64,000 nucleotides of DNA. Source: CAYWMY01 sp046352935 (GTDB lineage Bacteria > Pseudomonadota > Gammaproteobacteria > Steroidobacterales > Steroidobacteraceae). The notes beneath the pieces are model-generated. The model was not told where the DNA came from, ran no database searches, and worked only from the letters and a program-made list of their open reading frames with translations. Of the stretch, positions 54,513 through 63,002 are shown one piece after another; positions within the stretch are counted from its first letter, which is position 1; every line of letters starts with the position of its first letter. The position numbers and the translations under genes were made by a program. Location: NCBI GenBank assembly GCA_046352935.1, contig JAXMGR010000010.1, positions 1 through 64,000 of the forward strand. The letters are read 5' to 3'.

Positions 54513-56042
54513 CTACGCCACCCGCACCGGGATCTTCAGCGCCTTGATGCGATCCGCCCACGCTGCCGGACCCGTCTGGTGCACCGACGTACCGGTCGAA
54601 TCGACCGCGACGGTCACGGGCATGTCCTGCACCGTGAACTCGTAGATCGCCTCCATGCCGAGGTCCTCGAACGCGACCACGCGCGACTTGCGGATCGCCT
54701 TCGCGACGAGATAGGCCGCGCCACCGACCGCCATGAGGTATGCGGCCTTGTGCTTGCGTATCTCCTCGATCGCCACCGGGCCGCGCTCGGCCTTGCCAAC
54801 CATCGCGATGAGGCCGGTCTTCTCGAGCATCATGCCGGTGAACTTGTCCATGCGCGTGGCCGTGGTCGGCCCCGCGGGACCGACGACCTCGTCGCGCACC
54901 GGGTCGACCGGGCCGACGTAGTAGATGACACGGTTGGTGAAGTCGACGCCTGGCGGCAGGCCCTGCCCGCTCGCGTACAGGTCGGCGATGCGCTTGTGCG
55001 CGGCGTCGCGACCGGTGAGCATGCGGCCGGAGAGCAGCAGCGTCTCGCCCGGCTTCCAGCTCGCCACTTCGGCGCGTGTCAGTGTGTCGAGGTTCACGCG
55101 GCGCGAATCGGCGCCCGGGGTCCAGCCGACCTTCGGCCACGCATCGAGCGACGGCGGCTCGATCTCGGCGGGGCCGCTGCCGTCGAGCACGAAGTGCGCG
55201 TGGCGCGTGGCGGCGCAGTTCGGGATCATCGCGACCGGCTTCGACGCGGCGTGCGTCGGATAGTCGCGGATCTTGATGTCGAGCACGGTGGTGAGCCCGC
55301 CGAGGCCCTGCGCGCCGATGCCGAGCGCGTTGACCTTCTCGTACAGCTCGATGCGCAGCTCCTCGAGCGGCGAGGACGGGCCGCGCGCGAGCAGGTCGTG
55401 CATGTCGATCGGCTCCATCAGCACTTCCTTCGCCATCAGCATGGCCTTCTCGGCCGTGCCGCCGACGCCGATCCCGAGCATGCCGGGCGGGCACCAGCCC
55501 GCGCCCATGGTCGGCACCGTCTTCAGCACCCAGTCGACGATCGAATCCGACGGGTTCAGCATCACGAACTTCGACTTGTTCTCGGAGCCGCCGCCCTTCG
55601 CGGCGACGTTCACGTCCACCGTGTTGCCGGGCACGAGCTCGACGTGCACGACCGCCGGTGTGTTGTCCTTCGTGTTCTTCCGACCGAACAGCGGATCGCT
55701 GACCACCGATGCGCGCAGCTTGTTGTCCGGGTCGTTGTAGCCGCGGCGCACGCCCTCGTTGACGAGGTCGGTGAGGCTCTGCTTCGTGTCGAAGCGCACA
55801 CCCATGCCCACTTTCAGGAACACGTTGACGATGCCGGTGTCCTGGCACAGCGGCCGACGCCCTTCGGCGCACATGCGTGAATTCGTCAGGATCTGCGCGA
55901 TCGCGTCCTTCGCGGCCGGCGACTGCTCACGCTCGTACGCCCGCGCGAGATGTTCGATGTAGTCCTGCGGGTGGTAACAGGAGATGAACTGCAGCGCATC
56001 GGCAATGCTCTGCACGAAGTCGTCTTCGCGGATCACGGTCAT
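54513..56042 (-). CDS. fumA: Class I fumarate hydratase (4Fe-4S)
   Basis: The 509-residue enzyme interconverts fumarate and malate. Cluster ligands Cys66 (PLCQDTG), Cys184 (GAGWCPPG) and Cys276 (PNCAATRH) are in place, with the substrate-binding GGGSENKSKF segment and the C-terminal swivel domain (TGRDAAHKRI, GPTTATRMDKF). It is the fused single-chain form. The 158-bp divergent region before it faces the sugar-dehydrogenase-like gene. Confidence 0.95.
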   Translation of the reverse strand: MTVIREDDFVQSIADALQFISCYHPQDYIEHLARAYEREQSPAAKDAIAQILTNSRMCAEGRRPLCQDTGIVNVFLKVGMGVRFDTKQSLTDLVNEGVRRGYNDPDNKLRASVVSDPLFGRKNTKDNTPAVVHVELVPGNTVDVNVAAKGGGSENKSKFVMLNPSDSIVDWVLKTVPTMGAGWCPPGMLGIGVGGTAEKAMLMAKEVLMEPIDMHDLLARGPSSPLEELRIELYEKVNALGIGAQGLGGLTTVLDIKIRDYPTHAASKPVAMIPNCAATRHAHFVLDGSGPAEIEPPSLDAWPKVGWTPGADSRRVNLDTLTRAEVASWKPGETLLLSGRMLTGRDAAHKRIADLYASGQGLPPGVDFTNRVIYYVGPVDPVRDEVVGPAGPTTATRMDKFTGMMLEKTGLIAMVGKAERGPVAIEEIRKHKAAYLMAVGGAAYLVAKAIRKSRVVAFEDLGMEAIYEFTVQDMPVTVAVDSTGTSVHQTGPAAWADRIKALKIPVRVA

Positions 56043-56200
56043 GGCGACGGTCTCTTCGTTGGCCGCGGCAACGGGCACGGCCCGATGGCGGGTTGCGGGG
56101 GCCGAGACTCTACCCAATGACGCCTCGAGCGGCCACTGGGGCCGGCGTCGGGACGGTCGCTCGATGGCGGCAGGATCACCAGCGGTGCACACTCCCGCAC

Positions 56201-57433
56201 ATGTCGTGGCGAAGACGTTTCTGGCTTTCCGCACTCGGCCTCGCCCTGCTGCTGGTCGCGGGGCTCGGCGCGGCGGTGGCCTTCGGCCCGCTGGCCCTGT
56301 CCGACGTGCGGATGCTCTGGTACGTCGTCGCCGGGCGAAGCGCGGCAGCGCCCTCGGCCGCGGTGGTGGCGGCGCGCCTGCAGGTGCCCCCGGGGTTCCA
56401 GGTCAGCATCCATGCCGGCGACGTGCCCCAGGCGCGGATGATCGAGCTCACCCCCGCGGGCGATCTGATCGTGAGCCAGTCGCGGCTCGGACGGATCACG
56501 CTGCTGGGCGCCGACCATGACGGGGACGGGCACCCGGACCGCCGTGCAGTGCTGCTCGATGGCCTGGACCGTCCGCACGGGCTCGAACTGCGCGAGGGCT
56601 GGCTGTATTTCGCCGAGCTCCGGCGGGTCAGCCGCGTACGCTTCGACGCCGGGCGCGGCGCCATCTCCGGGGTGCCCGAGGTGCTGGTCGACGGCCTGCC
56701 CGGCGACGAGGGCCACCGCAACAGGAGTCTTCGTTTCGGCCCCGACGGGATGCTCTACCTGTCGATCGGCTCGAGCTGCAACGTCTGCGTGGAGAAGGAC
56801 GAGCGGCGCGCCACGATCATGAGGATGAAGCCCGACGGGAGCGACGCGCGGATCTTCGCCCGCGGTTTGCGAAACAGCGTCGGCATGGATTTCGCACCCT
56901 GGGACGGCGCGTTCTACGCGACCGACAACGGCCGTGATCTCCTGGGGGACGACTTCCCGCCCTGCGAGCTGAACCGCATCGAGGAGAACGGCTTCTACGG
57001 CTGGCCCTACATCAACGGCTTCGGCCGTCTCGACCCCGATTTCGGCAAGGGGCGCGAAGCGCTGCTGGCCGCGGCGCGATCACCGGTGCACGGCTTCCGC
57101 GCGCACAACGCGCCGCTCGGCATCCGCTTCCTGCGGGCGGCGCGGCGCGCGCCGGGATTCGAGCATGCGGCACTGGTCGCGCTGCACGGTTCCTGGAACC
57201 GCTCGAAGCCGGACGGCTACCAGGTCGTGTCGCTGCACTGGCGCAACGACGGTCGCATCGAGGAGCGTCCATTCCTGTGGGGCTTCCTGGACGCCACGGG
57301 GATCATCGGGCGCCCGGTGGACATCGCCGAAGCGGACGACGGCACGCTGTACGTCTCCGACGACTACGCGGGCGTGATCTACCGCGTGCGCTATTCCGGC
57401 GCGGACGTGGGCCCCGCCGCCGGGCGCGACTGA
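56201..57433 (+). CDS. PQQ/sorbosone dehydrogenase-like beta-propeller, membrane-anchored
   Basis: The 410-residue protein has an N-terminal signal anchor (~7-30) and a beta-propeller of the sorbosone dehydrogenase/YliI type: DRPHGLELREGWLYFAELRRVSRVRF, GHRNRSLRFGPDGMLYLSIGSSCNVC, RNSVGMDFAPWDGAFYATDNGRDLLGDD and NGFYGWPYINGFG. Related proteins oxidise sugars with PQQ, but no PQQ biosynthesis genes are near. Its last 43 bases overlap the RND pump gene on the other strand. Confidence 0.8.
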   Translation: MSWRRRFWLSALGLALLLVAGLGAAVAFGPLALSDVRMLWYVVAGRSAAAPSAAVVAARLQVPPGFQVSIHAGDVPQARMIELTPAGDLIVSQSRLGRITLLGADHDGDGHPDRRAVLLDGLDRPHGLELREGWLYFAELRRVSRVRFDAGRGAISGVPEVLVDGLPGDEGHRNRSLRFGPDGMLYLSIGSSCNVCVEKDERRATIMRMKPDGSDARIFARGLRNSVGMDFAPWDGAFYATDNGRDLLGDDFPPCELNRIEENGFYGWPYINGFGRLDPDFGKGREALLAAARSPVHGFRAHNAPLGIRFLRAARRAPGFEHAALVALHGSWNRSKPDGYQVVSLHWRNDGRIEERPFLWGFLDATGIIGRPVDIAEADDGTLYVSDDYAGVIYRVRYSGADVGPAAGRD

Positions 57434-60400
57434 CGCCGCGCAAACCTGCGCACGAGAAAACCCTGCAGGTCATCGATGCAGGTGAACACCACCGGCACGA
57501 CGAACAGGCTCAGCGCCGTCGAGGCGATCACGCCGCCCATGACCGCGACGCCCATGGGTGCACGGAAGGTGGGATCGCCGGACAGGCCGAGCGCGACCGG
57601 CAGCATGCCCGCACCCATCGCGATCGAGGTCATCACGATCGGACGCACGCGCTTGTCGCAGGCGTCCAGCATGGCCGCATCGCGGTCGAGCCCGGTGCGC
57701 TTGGCCTTCTCGGCGTACTCGACGAGCAGAATCGAGTTCTTGGTCACGATGCCCATCAGCAGCACCATCGCGATCAGGCTGGAGATGCTGAGACCATAGC
57801 CGCCGATCAGCAGCGACACGATCGCGCCGCCCGCCGACGGCGGCAGCGCCGAGAGGATCGTCAGCGGCTGCAGGAATTCCTTGAACAGCAGCACCAGCAC
57901 CGCGTAGATCGCGAGGATGCCGATCGCCATCGCCAGGAAGAAGCCCTGGAACAGCTCGCGCATGAACTGCGCCGTGCCCGTGTCGACGCGTCGCACGGAC
58001 GGCGGCAGCGCCTGCATAACGGGCAGCCTGCTGACGGCGGCCAGTGCGGGGCCGAGGGGCTGGCCATAGAGCTCGGCATTGATCGTCACGCTGCGGCTGC
58101 GATCCAGACGCTCGATGACCGCCGGCCCGGAATCGAGGCGCACGTCGGCGACGTTCACGAGCGGCACGGGTCCGTCGCGCCCCGGCACGGACAGCAGGGC
58201 GATGCGGTCGAGGTCGCTGCGCGTGTCGTCGGCCAGTCGGACACGGATCGGGATCTGCCGGTCGGGCAGGTTGAACTTCGGCAGCGATGCGTCGAAGTCG
58301 CCGGCGGTGGCAACGCGCACGACCGAGGCGATGTCCTCGGTGGTGACACCGAGTGCCGCCGCGCGCCGCGGGTCGGGGCGGATCAGCACCTCGGGCTTCA
58401 GCAGGCTCGCACTCGACGTCACGGTGCCGAGCCCGGGAATGGTCTTCATCTCGCGCTCGAGCTGTGTCGCGGTCGCGCGCAGCGCGGGACCGCTCTCGCT
58501 GACGAGCTCGAGCTGCATGCCGCTGCCGAAATCCGTCATGAAGTTCATGCGCGCGCCGGGGATGTCGGCGAGCTGCCGCGCCGCGCGCCGCTGGAAGTCG
58601 GACAGCGTGCCCTCGCGTTCGCCGCGGGGCCTGATGCGGATCCACAGCGTGGCCTTGCGCACGTCGGTGTTGCCGACGGACACGAAGCCCATGGAACTCG
58701 CGGTGCCGATGACGGCGTAGACGCTGACGACATCGGGCAGCTTCGTCAGCCGCCCCCGCACCTCCTCGACGACGCCGCGCGTGTCCTGCAGGCGTGAGCC
58801 GGTCGGCAGCTCGACGGCAAGACGTGCGAGATCGATATCGTGCGCGGGCGCGAAATCGGCGGGCAGGAAGCGACCGAGCATGATCGCGCCCACGAACAGG
58901 AGCGTGGACGCGACCACGGTCCTGCCGCGGTGCCGCAGCACCCGGGCGACCTGGTCGCGGTACCACCGGTTGAACCGCGATTCGCGCGGCGCCTCGTGCT
59001 GCGGCTGCAGCCAGTACGCGGCGAGCAGCGGTGTGAGCATGCGCGCGACGAGCAGCGAGAACAGCACCGCCACGACGACCGTCAGCCCGAAGGGCCGGAA
59101 GAACCGGCCGGGGACGCCGCCCATGAAGGCGACCGGCAGGAACACCGCGCAGATCGTCAGGGTCGTCGCGATGACGGCCAGGCCGATCTCGATCGCCGCC
59201 TCCATCGCCGCCTCGCGCGGCTTCTTCCCGTCGCGGAGATGCCGGACGATGTTCTCGACCTCCACGATGGCATCGTCCACGAGGATGCCGATCACCAGCG
59301 ACAGGGCGAGCGTCGTCAGGATGTTCAGCGTGATGCCCATCATGTGCATCACCCAGAACGTCGGCACCATCGACAGCGGCAACGCGAGCGCCGAGATCAG
59401 GGTCGCGCGCAGGTCGCGCAGGAACAGCCAGACGACCGCCACCGCGAGCAGACCGCCCTCGACCAGCATCTCCATGGAGGAATGGTAGGACTCCTCGATG
59501 TTCTCGACCGTCGAGTTCACCTCGACGAAGCGCATGTTCGGGTAGGCCGTGCGCATCTTCGCAACCGCATCGCGCACCGCGTAGGCGGTATCGAGCGAGC
59601 TCGATCCGAATGCCCGGGTGACCTCGAAGCCGATGACCTCGCGTCCGTCGAGCGTGGCCATCTGGCGCTGCTCGGCCGCCTGGTCACGTACCGCGGCGAT
59701 GGCGTCGAGGCGTACGCTGCGGCGGTCCGACAGCGTGATCGGCATCGCTGCGAGATCGTCCGCCGTGGCCATCGTGGCCTCGGCGCGCATGGTCTGTTCG
59801 AGGCCGCCGATGCGGCCCTCGCCACCCGGCAGCTGCGTCTGGGTCTGTCGCAGCCGCCGCGAGACGTCGGCTGCCGTCGCGCCGAGCGCGCGCATGCGGT
59901 CGGGATCGAGGTCGACGCGGATCTCGCGGGAAACGCCACCGACACGCGACACGGCGCCGACACCCGTGACGGCGATGAGCTCGCGACGCACGGTCTGGTC
60001 GATGAACCACGACAGCTCCGTGGCGCTCATGCCGTCGGCGGCGACGCTGTAGGCGAGGATCGGCAGACCTGCTGTCGTGACGCGTGAGACGACCGGCTCG
60101 TTGGCGTCCGCCGGCAGGTCGTTGCGGATGCGGGTCACCGCGTCGCGCACGTCGTCGAGCGCGTCGGCCATGTCGCGGTCGAGGTCGAACTCGACGATGG
60201 TCGTCGAGACGCCATCGCTGACGTTCGAGCGCATGTGCTCGATGCCGGTGACGGTCGAGATCGAGTCCTCGACCTTGCGCGTGACTTCCGATTCGAGCTG
60301 CGAGGGCGCGACACCCGGGTAGGTGATGGTCGCGATGACGGTCGGGAAGTCGATCTCCGGCCGTTCCTGGATGCCGAGCCGCGAGAACGACAGCAGGCCG

Positions 60401-60471
60401 GCGATCGTCAGGAAGAAGAACAACACGGCCACGGGCACCGGATTGCGGATCGACCAGGTGACGAAGTTCAT
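57391..60471 (-). CDS. RND-family efflux pump inner-membrane subunit (HAE-1 type)
   Basis: The 1026-residue protein has the RND layout: helix 1 (~11-29), periplasmic porter loops, a TM2-6 block (~335-470) with the proton-relay motif GILVDDAIVEVENI, then a second half with TM8-12 (~855-1005). The RAMGxGxxP-like IAMGAGMLPVALG segment is present. It overlaps the adaptor gene by 4 bases. No outer-membrane channel gene is nearby. Its 3' end overlaps the convergent gene by 43 bases. Confidence 0.95.
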   Translation of the reverse strand: MNFVTWSIRNPVPVAVLFFFLTIAGLLSFSRLGIQERPEIDFPTVIATITYPGVAPSQLESEVTRKVEDSISTVTGIEHMRSNVSDGVSTTIVEFDLDRDMADALDDVRDAVTRIRNDLPADANEPVVSRVTTAGLPILAYSVAADGMSATELSWFIDQTVRRELIAVTGVGAVSRVGGVSREIRVDLDPDRMRALGATAADVSRRLRQTQTQLPGGEGRIGGLEQTMRAEATMATADDLAAMPITLSDRRSVRLDAIAAVRDQAAEQRQMATLDGREVIGFEVTRAFGSSSLDTAYAVRDAVAKMRTAYPNMRFVEVNSTVENIEESYHSSMEMLVEGGLLAVAVVWLFLRDLRATLISALALPLSMVPTFWVMHMMGITLNILTTLALSLVIGILVDDAIVEVENIVRHLRDGKKPREAAMEAAIEIGLAVIATTLTICAVFLPVAFMGGVPGRFFRPFGLTVVVAVLFSLLVARMLTPLLAAYWLQPQHEAPRESRFNRWYRDQVARVLRHRGRTVVASTLLFVGAIMLGRFLPADFAPAHDIDLARLAVELPTGSRLQDTRGVVEEVRGRLTKLPDVVSVYAVIGTASSMGFVSVGNTDVRKATLWIRIRPRGEREGTLSDFQRRAARQLADIPGARMNFMTDFGSGMQLELVSESGPALRATATQLEREMKTIPGLGTVTSSASLLKPEVLIRPDPRRAAALGVTTEDIASVVRVATAGDFDASLPKFNLPDRQIPIRVRLADDTRSDLDRIALLSVPGRDGPVPLVNVADVRLDSGPAVIERLDRSRSVTINAELYGQPLGPALAAVSRLPVMQALPPSVRRVDTGTAQFMRELFQGFFLAMAIGILAIYAVLVLLFKEFLQPLTILSALPPSAGGAIVSLLIGGYGLSISSLIAMVLLMGIVTKNSILLVEYAEKAKRTGLDRDAAMLDACDKRVRPIVMTSIAMGAGMLPVALGLSGDPTFRAPMGVAVMGGVIASTALSLFVVPVVFTCIDDLQGFLVRRFARRQSRPAAGPTSAPE

Positions 60472-61559
60472 GGTGCGGCAGCGACCACACGCACGAGATC
60501 ACCGTCCTTGAGCAGGCCGGCGCCGCGATCGACGATGCGCTCCGCGGGCCCGAGCCCCGCGGTGATCTCGATGCGTTCGCCGATGCGGGTACCCGTCTTC
60601 ACCGGACGGCGCGCGACGCGGCTCTCGTGACCCAGCACGAAGACGTAGCTGTAGCCATCCTGGTTGACGACCGCGGCCGTGGGCACCATGAGACCGCTGC
60701 GCTCGCCGAGGTGGATCCGCCCGCTCGCGAACATGCCGCTGACGACGTCGGCGACGGATTGCAGGTCGACAAAGGCGATGGCGCTGCGGTCACCCGCCTG
60801 CACGCGTGGGCCCAGGCGACGTACGGTACCCGCGAGGGTGCGTCCGTCGGGCGTCACGATGCTGGCACGCTGCCCGGCCGCGACCAGGCCCAGCTTTCCT
60901 TCCGGGACCTCGGCGCGCCATTCGAGGCGGCCGCGGCGCAGGAATCGCAGAAGCTCGGTGCCAACCTGCACGACCTGACCCACCGCAGCCTGGCGGGACG
61001 TGATCACGCCGTCGTCCGGCGCACGGATGTGCGCGAGGCCCAGGCGCGTGCGGGCCGCGTCGTGCTCGGCCCGGGCAGCCTCGACACGCGCGGCCGCTGC
61101 GGCCTCGGCCGCCTGCAGCCGGTCGAGATCCGCCGCCGACAGCGCCCCGGATGCGACGATCGCCTCGCCTCGACGCAGCGAGGCCGCGGTATTGCGTTCG
61201 TCGGCCTCGGCCTGCCGGAGGGCCGCGGCGCGCGAAGCGACCTCGGCGGCGAGCAGCGCGGTCGACAGACGCACGAGCTCCTGCCCCTTCCGGACGCGGT
61301 CGCCGGCATCGACGAGCACGTCCTCGACGCGGTAGCCACCGATCTCCGGCGCGATCACGGCCTCCTGCCAGCCGACGATGTCGCCGGTCGCGAGCAGCTC
61401 GAGCGGCACCGTCGCCGGTTGGCCACTCGTGACGGTGACGGTGAGGGCCGGCCGTGCCGCGGGCGACGGTGGATCGCGGTGGCAGCCGGCGAGCGCGAGC
61501 AGGGTCGAGAGCAGCAGCAGCGGGTGCCGGATCCGACGCGGGCGGTTGGGGATGCGCAT
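60468..61559 (-). CDS. RND periplasmic adaptor (membrane fusion) lipoprotein
   Basis: The 363-residue protein has a lipoprotein signal (LALAGC, Cys26), a lipoyl-like barrel (APEIGGYRVEDVLVDAGDRVRKGQELVRL), a long Ala/Glu-rich coiled coil (~110-175), a second barrel half and a beta-barrel domain (IVTPDGRTLAGTVRRLGPRV). It links the pump to an outer-membrane channel. The ATG at 61559 lies 33 bp from a candidate -10 that falls in the first operator. Confidence 0.93.
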   Translation of the reverse strand: MRIPNRPRRIRHPLLLLSTLLALAGCHRDPPSPAARPALTVTVTSGQPATVPLELLATGDIVGWQEAVIAPEIGGYRVEDVLVDAGDRVRKGQELVRLSTALLAAEVASRAAALRQAEADERNTAASLRRGEAIVASGALSAADLDRLQAAEAAAAARVEAARAEHDAARTRLGLAHIRAPDDGVITSRQAAVGQVVQVGTELLRFLRRGRLEWRAEVPEGKLGLVAAGQRASIVTPDGRTLAGTVRRLGPRVQAGDRSAIAFVDLQSVADVVSGMFASGRIHLGERSGLMVPTAAVVNQDGYSYVFVLGHESRVARRPVKTGTRIGERIEITAGLGPAERIVDRGAGLLKDGDLVRVVAAAP

Positions 61560-61582
61560 GGGGGTACGGGAGCTTGGCGCGA

Positions 61583-61617
61583 TATCAGGCAGCTGATACT
61601 GTATCAGGAAGCTGATA
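61583..61617. promoter_or_regulatory. Tandem palindromic MarR-type operators
   Basis: Two near-identical sites, TATCAG-GCAG-CTGATA (61583-61598) and TATCAG-GAAG-CTGATA (61602-61617), lie 19 bp centre to centre (about two helical turns) between the divergent marR gene and the efflux operon. Both have perfect 6-bp arms. On the minus strand TTGGTA (61621-61616) and TATCAG (61598-61593), 17 bp apart, may be the pump promoter, so the sites would cover it. Confidence 0.75.
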
Positions 61618-61631
61618 CCAAGCGGAACCCG

Positions 61632-62192
61632 ATGACCCTGCGCCGCGCGACACCGCCCCGCATTCCGGACGACGACGAGCTGACGGCGCGGAACCCCGGG
61701 CAGCGCGTCGGTCTGCTGTTGCGCAACCTCCACCATGCACTGCGGCAGCATTTCGACGAGTCGCTGCGACGATCCTCGGTGCACGTTTCCCTGCCGCAGA
61801 TGCTGGTGCTGTTCACGCTGCACCGCAACCCGGGCATCCAGGGCGCGCGGGTCGCGCGTTTCCTTTGCGTCACGCCGCAGACCGCGAGTGCGCTGCTCAA
61901 GCGGCTCGAGGACGAGGGCTATGTCGCGCGGCGCCCGAGCGATGCGAATGCGCGCGCGGACTGCTGGTCGCTCACCGGCCGGGGGACGACGCTCGTCGCG
62001 CGCGCGATCGAGGCTGGCGAGCCGGTCACGAGCCGGATGGTCTCGGGTCTGAGCGCACGCGAGGTCGGTGCCCTCGCCGGACTGCTGGAGCGGTGCGTCG
62101 TCGCGCTGGCGGGACCCGCGGCGCCCGACGCGGTTGCGCGTCCTCGCCGGAGACGCGTTCGCGGAGCAGCTCGGCCACGCGCGCGCAACTGA
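61632..62192 (+). CDS. MarR-family transcriptional regulator of the efflux operon
   Basis: The 186-residue protein has the MarR winged helix: LPQMLVLFTLHRNPGIQGARVARFLCVTPQTASALLKRLEDEGYVARR, then the wing with Asp-Arg-type DANARADCWSLTGRG. Helical dimerisation segments flank it. Its ATG is 14 bp from two palindromic sites, so it very likely represses itself and the RND operon until a ligand binds. The last ~20 residues are Arg-rich and probably disordered. Confidence 0.92.
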   Translation: MTLRRATPPRIPDDDELTARNPGQRVGLLLRNLHHALRQHFDESLRRSSVHVSLPQMLVLFTLHRNPGIQGARVARFLCVTPQTASALLKRLEDEGYVARRPSDANARADCWSLTGRGTTLVARAIEAGEPVTSRMVSGLSAREVGALAGLLERCVVALAGPAAPDAVARPRRRRVRGAARPRARN

Positions 62193-62228
62193 GCGCGACC
62201 GCTCCGAAGCTCACCACAGACGCCGCGG

Positions 62229-62969
62229 GTGTTGACCGTTCTCCATCGTGACGAACATCTGATCGCGGTTCACAAGCCGCCGGGCCTGCTCGTGCACCGG
62301 ACCGGTCTCGATGCGCACGAAACGCGGTTCGCGCTGCAGCTCCTGCGTGACCAGATCGGTGCCGCCGTCTATCCGGTCCACCGGCTCGACAAGGCGACGT
62401 CCGGGATCCTGCTGTTCGCGCTGTCATCGGAGATCGCGGGTCGTTGTCGCGCCGCCTTCGAGGCCGGAGGGGTGGCGAAGCGCTACCTCGCCGTCGTGCG
62501 CGGTCATCCCTGCGAGTGGGGCACTGTGGATCATCCGCTCGACCGCGAGGACCACGCCGGCCAGGCCGCGGGCCTGCGGCAACCGGCCCTGACCGACTAC
62601 CGGCGGCTTGCCACCGTCGAGCTGCCCGTCGCGGTGGATCGCTACCCGACGAGCCGCTACGCGCTCGTCGAGCTGGTGCCGCACACCGGCCGCCGCCACC
62701 AGCTGCGCCGCCACATGAAGCACATCGCGCATCCGATCATCGGCGACACGACGCACGGGCACGGGGCGCACAACCGCATGTTCCGCGAGCGCTTCGGCTG
62801 CAGCCGGCTGCTGCTCGTGGCCGTCGGAATGTGCCTGCGCCATCCGTCGACGGACCTGCCGCTGGCCATCGAGACCCATCCGGACGAGGATTTCCTGCAG
62901 GTCACCGGGGCTGCCGGACTTTTGCCACGCTCCGCGATCTGGAAGGCGCACTCAGCGGCCATCCCGTGA
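62229..62969 (+). CDS. truC: tRNA pseudouridine synthase, TruC/RluA family
   Basis: The 246-residue enzyme has VHKPPGLLVHR (~14-24) and the catalytic motif HRLDKATSG (Asp54). It also has LVELVPHTGRRHQLRRHMKHIAHPIIGD, which includes the RluA-family RRHQ site. Length and these motifs fit TruC (Psi65 of tRNA). The start is GTG at 62229; a TTG follows directly and is an alternative. It converges on mnmE, leaving only 33 bp. Confidence 0.88.
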   Translation: MLTVLHRDEHLIAVHKPPGLLVHRTGLDAHETRFALQLLRDQIGAAVYPVHRLDKATSGILLFALSSEIAGRCRAAFEAGGVAKRYLAVVRGHPCEWGTVDHPLDREDHAGQAAGLRQPALTDYRRLATVELPVAVDRYPTSRYALVELVPHTGRRHQLRRHMKHIAHPIIGDTTHGHGAHNRMFRERFGCSRLLLVAVGMCLRHPSTDLPLAIETHPDEDFLQVTGAAGLLPRSAIWKAHSAAIP

Positions 62970-63002
62970 CCAGCAGGGTCGCGCCGGAGCCGAGTGTGGC
63001 GG

